From the NCBI GenBank assembly GCA_021809845.1, contig JAJZJW010000009.1, forward strand, positions 36,487 through 100,486: DNA of 64,000 nucleotides. Reading direction: 5' to 3'. The translations under genes and the position numbers were made by a program. Shown here piece after piece: positions 61,338 to 64,000 of the stretch; the first letter of the stretch is position 1, and the number at the start of each line of letters is the position of its first letter. Below the pieces are notes generated by a model. It ran no database searches. It was not told where the DNA came from and saw only the letters and a program-made list of their open reading frames with translations. The stretch comes from a bacterium (lineage in GTDB: Bacteria > SZUA-79 > Acidulodesulfobacterales > Acidulodesulfobacteraceae).

Positions 61338-61808
61338 ATGAGAGTATTTTTTAAACATGCATTAAAAAGTAAAAAAGTTTTATCTATGTTGCTGTTATCT
61401 GTATTTTTAGGGTCATCTTTTATGTTGACCGGATGCGCAACGTTACTTGGAGGGGGGCCTCAAGGTCCTGTTTCTATTAAAACAAATCCTGAAAATGCAA
61501 AAGTATCAACGGACACCGGATATTACGGTAAAACCCCAATTTCAATTAAATTAAAAGGACCTTCGACAAATGCACTATTGTTTCAAATGGCAGGTTATAA
61601 AGATGCACATTTGATGATTCACCATAAGTTTAAAATAATAGGCATTCTAAATATTTTATTTTTACCGGGGTTCCTTATTGATTATTTAGACGGAGCAATG
61701 TTTAGAATTAAACATAATGCTCAGCTTTGCTATGGTAAGTTAAGTTCCGGCAATTGTAAAACGGTAAATATAAACAATGATTATGTTAACGTCAAAATGG
61801 TACATTAA
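61338..61808 (+). CDS. PEGA-domain lipoprotein
   Basis: 156 residues, GGAGG ribosome site. Lipoprotein signal peptide with lipobox LTGC (Cys32 or so), then a PEGA-like domain: VSIKTNPENAKVSTD, YYGKTPISIKLKGPS. A hydrophobic segment follows (IGILNILFLPGFLIDYL), as in a family of short lipoproteins with a C-terminal hairpin. Cell-envelope protein of unknown role. Followed by two copies of a terminator. Confidence 0.8.
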   Translation: MRVFFKHALKSKKVLSMLLLSVFLGSSFMLTGCATLLGGGPQGPVSIKTNPENAKVSTDTGYYGKTPISIKLKGPSTNALLFQMAGYKDAHLMIHHKFKIIGILNILFLPGFLIDYLDGAMFRIKHNAQLCYGKLSSGNCKTVNINNDYVNVKMVH

Positions 61809-61833
61809 TTAAAAATATCTGATTTATTTATTC

Positions 61834-61869
61834 TCCTACTCCGGCTTAAATTTGCGGGGTAGGATTTTT
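61834..61869 (+). terminator. Rho-independent terminator, copy 1
   Basis: Stem TCCTACTCCG / CGGGGTAGGA with one T-G pair and an 11-nt loop, followed by TTTTT. Downstream of the PEGA lipoprotein gene. Confidence 0.85.
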
Positions 61870-61896
61870 AATTAAAAATATCTGATTTATTTATTC

Positions 61897-61932
61897 TCCT
61901 ACTCCGGCTTGAATTTGCGGGGTAGGATTTTT
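61897..61932 (+). terminator. Rho-independent terminator, copy 2
   Basis: A second copy of the same stem-loop and T-run, produced by a 63-bp tandem duplication (about 61808-61932). Confidence 0.85.
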
Positions 61933-62005
61933 ATATTAGAGTAAAGAAACGATAAAGTTAAGATGCGGAATGTTGCATGAAGTGCTTATTTACTGCGGTT
62001 TTAAG

Positions 62006-62082
62006 TGGTGGCGGTGCAGGGAATCGAACCCCGGACGCTACGGATATGAGCCGTATGCTCTAACCGACTGAGCTACACCGCC
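62006..62082 (-). tRNA. tRNA-Met (anticodon CAT)
   Basis: A full cloverleaf on the minus strand, 77 nt including encoded CCA: acceptor GGCGGTG pairs with CACCGCC; D arm with AGCTCAG; anticodon arm ACGG-CTCATAT-CCGT with CAT at 34-36; T arm GGTTCGATTCC-like. Looks like elongator tRNA-Met; CAT-anticodon tRNA-Ile2 cannot be excluded by sequence alone. Confidence 0.92.
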
Positions 62083-62126
62083 TTAAATGAGTAGTTTAAA
62101 TATTATATTAAATATTAAATTTAAAT

Positions 62127-63806
62127 TCAATTAGAAATTTTATAAAGGACAATATAGCTCTGCGCCTTAGTGAATATAGACCCGGGATTTGCAACGATAG
62201 CATCTGCAATATACACTTTGTTATTGTTTTTAATAATAGAAAAACCGGCACTGTAACCAGATACAGGTTTAATTTTCCATACCGGAGAAAAACCCATTTT
62301 GTTCCATATCAAATCATAGACTGCGCTTTTGGTGTAATAATTTAAATGCGAGACAAATCCCATCTGCCCGAAATTTTTCAAAACAATAACATGAAATTTG
62401 CCGTTGCTATAATATTTTACCAATGTAGGCGGCACATTATAAATTAGACCGCCGGTATAAGTTGAACTCCTTGAGCCTCCAAAAGAAGGCACTCTTACCT
62501 GGAGCGGCGACCCGCCGTAAACCTGAGAGCCGGTGTAAATCGTGTGCCCTTTTTTATTAATTAACATTAAATTACCTGAATTAGACAACGCCAGCAGATA
62601 ATTTTTACCGTTATTTTTTATATTTCCATAAGTACTGCCATAAATAGTTATTCCGGAGTAAAAGGGTAATTTTTTAAATTTCGACAACGAATTGTTTGAA
62701 TTATTAAAATTATATAAATAAGTACTTCCGCCAAATTGCCCAATGGGATAAGTATTCTGCCCAATTACAGAAACATTAAAAAATCTTCCGGATGAAACAA
62801 CCTGAACAGGCTTTTGTCCGATTAATACTTTTTTACCATTGTTTAGCTGCATTACTCTCAAGAACATAGAATAATTAGAGGTAAGTTTAGTTAATGGTTT
62901 TCCCTTGCCGTTATAAACTAATAGATAAGATGTAACCATACCTAATTTAGTTTTAGTTACAACAATTGCATTTCGTTTATTCGATATTTTAAAAAAATTC
63001 AGATAAATTACATTAGAGCGTCCGGAGAGGTTATAATAAGCAAGTTTTTTAAGAGAACCGTTTAAATTCAGATTATAAAGCAGAATCCTATGATGTGTCG
63101 CGACTACTGTCTGTATGCCCTTGCCTAATATCCTGCCTGCAGCGAAAGCCTGTATAACATAAGGTTTAGAGACAGTTTTTATGATGCCGTTTATATTGGC
63201 ACTGTATCTTTTAATAAATGCGCTTGTTTTATTGATATGCTTTTGAGCAACTTGAGGAGATACGCTTATAAATGAATTATTAACTTTTTTATATGAAATT
63301 ATTTTATTTTTAATTGATTTTGAAATAACGTCTATATCATTTATAATAAAATTGGTTCCTAAGGCGGTTATAGATTTTCTATATACTACTGTATGAGCTG
63401 AAGTATTAAAAAGATTAGCCGTTATATCAAAAACGTTACCAATCTTGAGTATCCTTCCGTAAATTATATATTGTAACTTAAATTTTTTTGCTGTTCTTAA
63501 TAAACTTGCATTCGAAAATGAAGTTATTTTATTAGCTTTTATAAAATTTTTAATACCGGAATGCCTTACAACATAAATATTTTTTGAACTTATGCCAGAG
63601 CCTAACAATATAGGGATACTTTTTGTAATATACAAATATTGCTGATAATGAGTAGATACAATTTTATATGGCATTATAGCAACTCTTTCCGCAGAATAAG
63701 ATTTTTTTAAAAACAATACAAAAACGACTAAAAAAAAGAAAACTGAAATTAAAACAGACTTAAAAATTAAATTTTTAGGCATTTTATTTATTGACATGAA
63801 ATTCAT
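62127..63806 (-). CDS. exported beta-propeller-like protein with N-terminal TolB-like domain
   Basis: 559 residues. Membrane/signal segment at about 15-38; residues 40-180 resemble the N-terminal domain found in outer-membrane assembly lipoproteins or TolB-like proteins (IMPYKIVSTHYQQYLYITK...LQYIIYGRILKIGNVFDITANLFN). The remainder is beta-rich with repeated (V/I)(L/I)x(F/Y)NGKG and FxISNxRNA elements as in FG-GAP/VCBS propellers. Periplasmic role unknown. It has no operon partner in view. Confidence 0.6.
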   Translation of the reverse strand: MNFMSINKMPKNLIFKSVLISVFFFLVVFVLFLKKSYSAERVAIMPYKIVSTHYQQYLYITKSIPILLGSGISSKNIYVVRHSGIKNFIKANKITSFSNASLLRTAKKFKLQYIIYGRILKIGNVFDITANLFNTSAHTVVYRKSITALGTNFIINDIDVISKSIKNKIISYKKVNNSFISVSPQVAQKHINKTSAFIKRYSANINGIIKTVSKPYVIQAFAAGRILGKGIQTVVATHHRILLYNLNLNGSLKKLAYYNLSGRSNVIYLNFFKISNKRNAIVVTKTKLGMVTSYLLVYNGKGKPLTKLTSNYSMFLRVMQLNNGKKVLIGQKPVQVVSSGRFFNVSVIGQNTYPIGQFGGSTYLYNFNNSNNSLSKFKKLPFYSGITIYGSTYGNIKNNGKNYLLALSNSGNLMLINKKGHTIYTGSQVYGGSPLQVRVPSFGGSRSSTYTGGLIYNVPPTLVKYYSNGKFHVIVLKNFGQMGFVSHLNYYTKSAVYDLIWNKMGFSPVWKIKPVSGYSAGFSIIKNNNKVYIADAIVANPGSIFTKAQSYIVLYKISN

Positions 63807-63886
63807 TTTATACTTCCCTCTGCAACAAATTACAATTATATATTTTTATTAAAAATATATAAAATATAAAATATATAAAAAAAAAT

Positions 63887-64000
<114 letters not shown>

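Overview
The window is an AT-rich bacterial chromosome segment. A short flank of housekeeping genes lies on each side of about 50 kb of conjugation and type IV pilus genes, nearly all on the minus strand. The mix (VirB/Trb-type secretion, R64-like thin pilus, DsrE-like and DUF192 cargo, PEGA lipoprotein) fits a Gram-negative, deltaproteobacteria-like organism; I cannot name the species from sequence alone.

Left flank (1-9.7 kb): aroB (partial), beta-carbonic anhydrase, a CopZ-like metallochaperone followed by a 112-bp tandem repeat, then a plus-strand polyphosphate operon (two Ppx/GppA-HD proteins, the second with degenerate motifs, and Ppk1). Mobilisation region (9.7-16.2 kb): a DNA-processing operon with a separate RecD/TraI-type helicase, a truncated helicase paralogue, a divergent MobF/TrwC-like relaxase domain and a HAD phosphatase whose last 78 residues match the end of the helicase. 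Cargo (16.4-19.8 kb): DUF192, a GT-C-like membrane protein, a DsrE-like protein and a small membrane protein. T4SS part 1 (19.9-28.2 kb): VirB6, two tandem lipoproteins, VirB5, VirB4, VirB3, VirB2, VirB11. Accessory block (28.4-33.5 kb): a zinc phospholipase C/S1-P1-like protein, an NrnA-like DHH phosphoesterase, an HNH nuclease and an acidic partial paralogue, a TPR protein. Pilus block (33.7-50.8 kb): PilP, PilN secretin, HD-GYP, four PilV-like tip proteins in two A-B pairs, a second ATPase, PilS, PilR, PilQ, PilO, a second PilP, an S26/TraF peptidase. T4SS part 2 (50.8-59.6 kb): small paralogous proteins, lytic transglycosylase, VirB10, VirB9, a beta-barrel protein, VirB8, VirD4, a DsbC-like protein. 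Right flank: coiled-coil protein, PEGA lipoprotein, tRNA-Met(CAT), a propeller-like exported protein and 5S rRNA.

Two regulatory layers stand out. First, at least nine promoters carry tandem 11-bp boxes (TGTAAY/TTTAAC type) ending about 16 bp before a TATAAT. The array lies in front of the polyphosphate operon and also in front of the relaxase/helicase, VirB11, VirD4, PilN and PilP operons; its geometry is that of Pho boxes. Second, a conserved leader of about 110 nt with a GTTCA...TGAAC hairpin just before the ribosome site precedes the copZ-like gene, the relaxase gene and pilS. A third oddity is the large number of 40-115 bp tandem duplications that begin at or span gene 3' ends. No integrase, replication gene or prepilin peptidase is visible, so the element is probably an ICE or integrated plasmid whose ends lie outside the window or are decayed.
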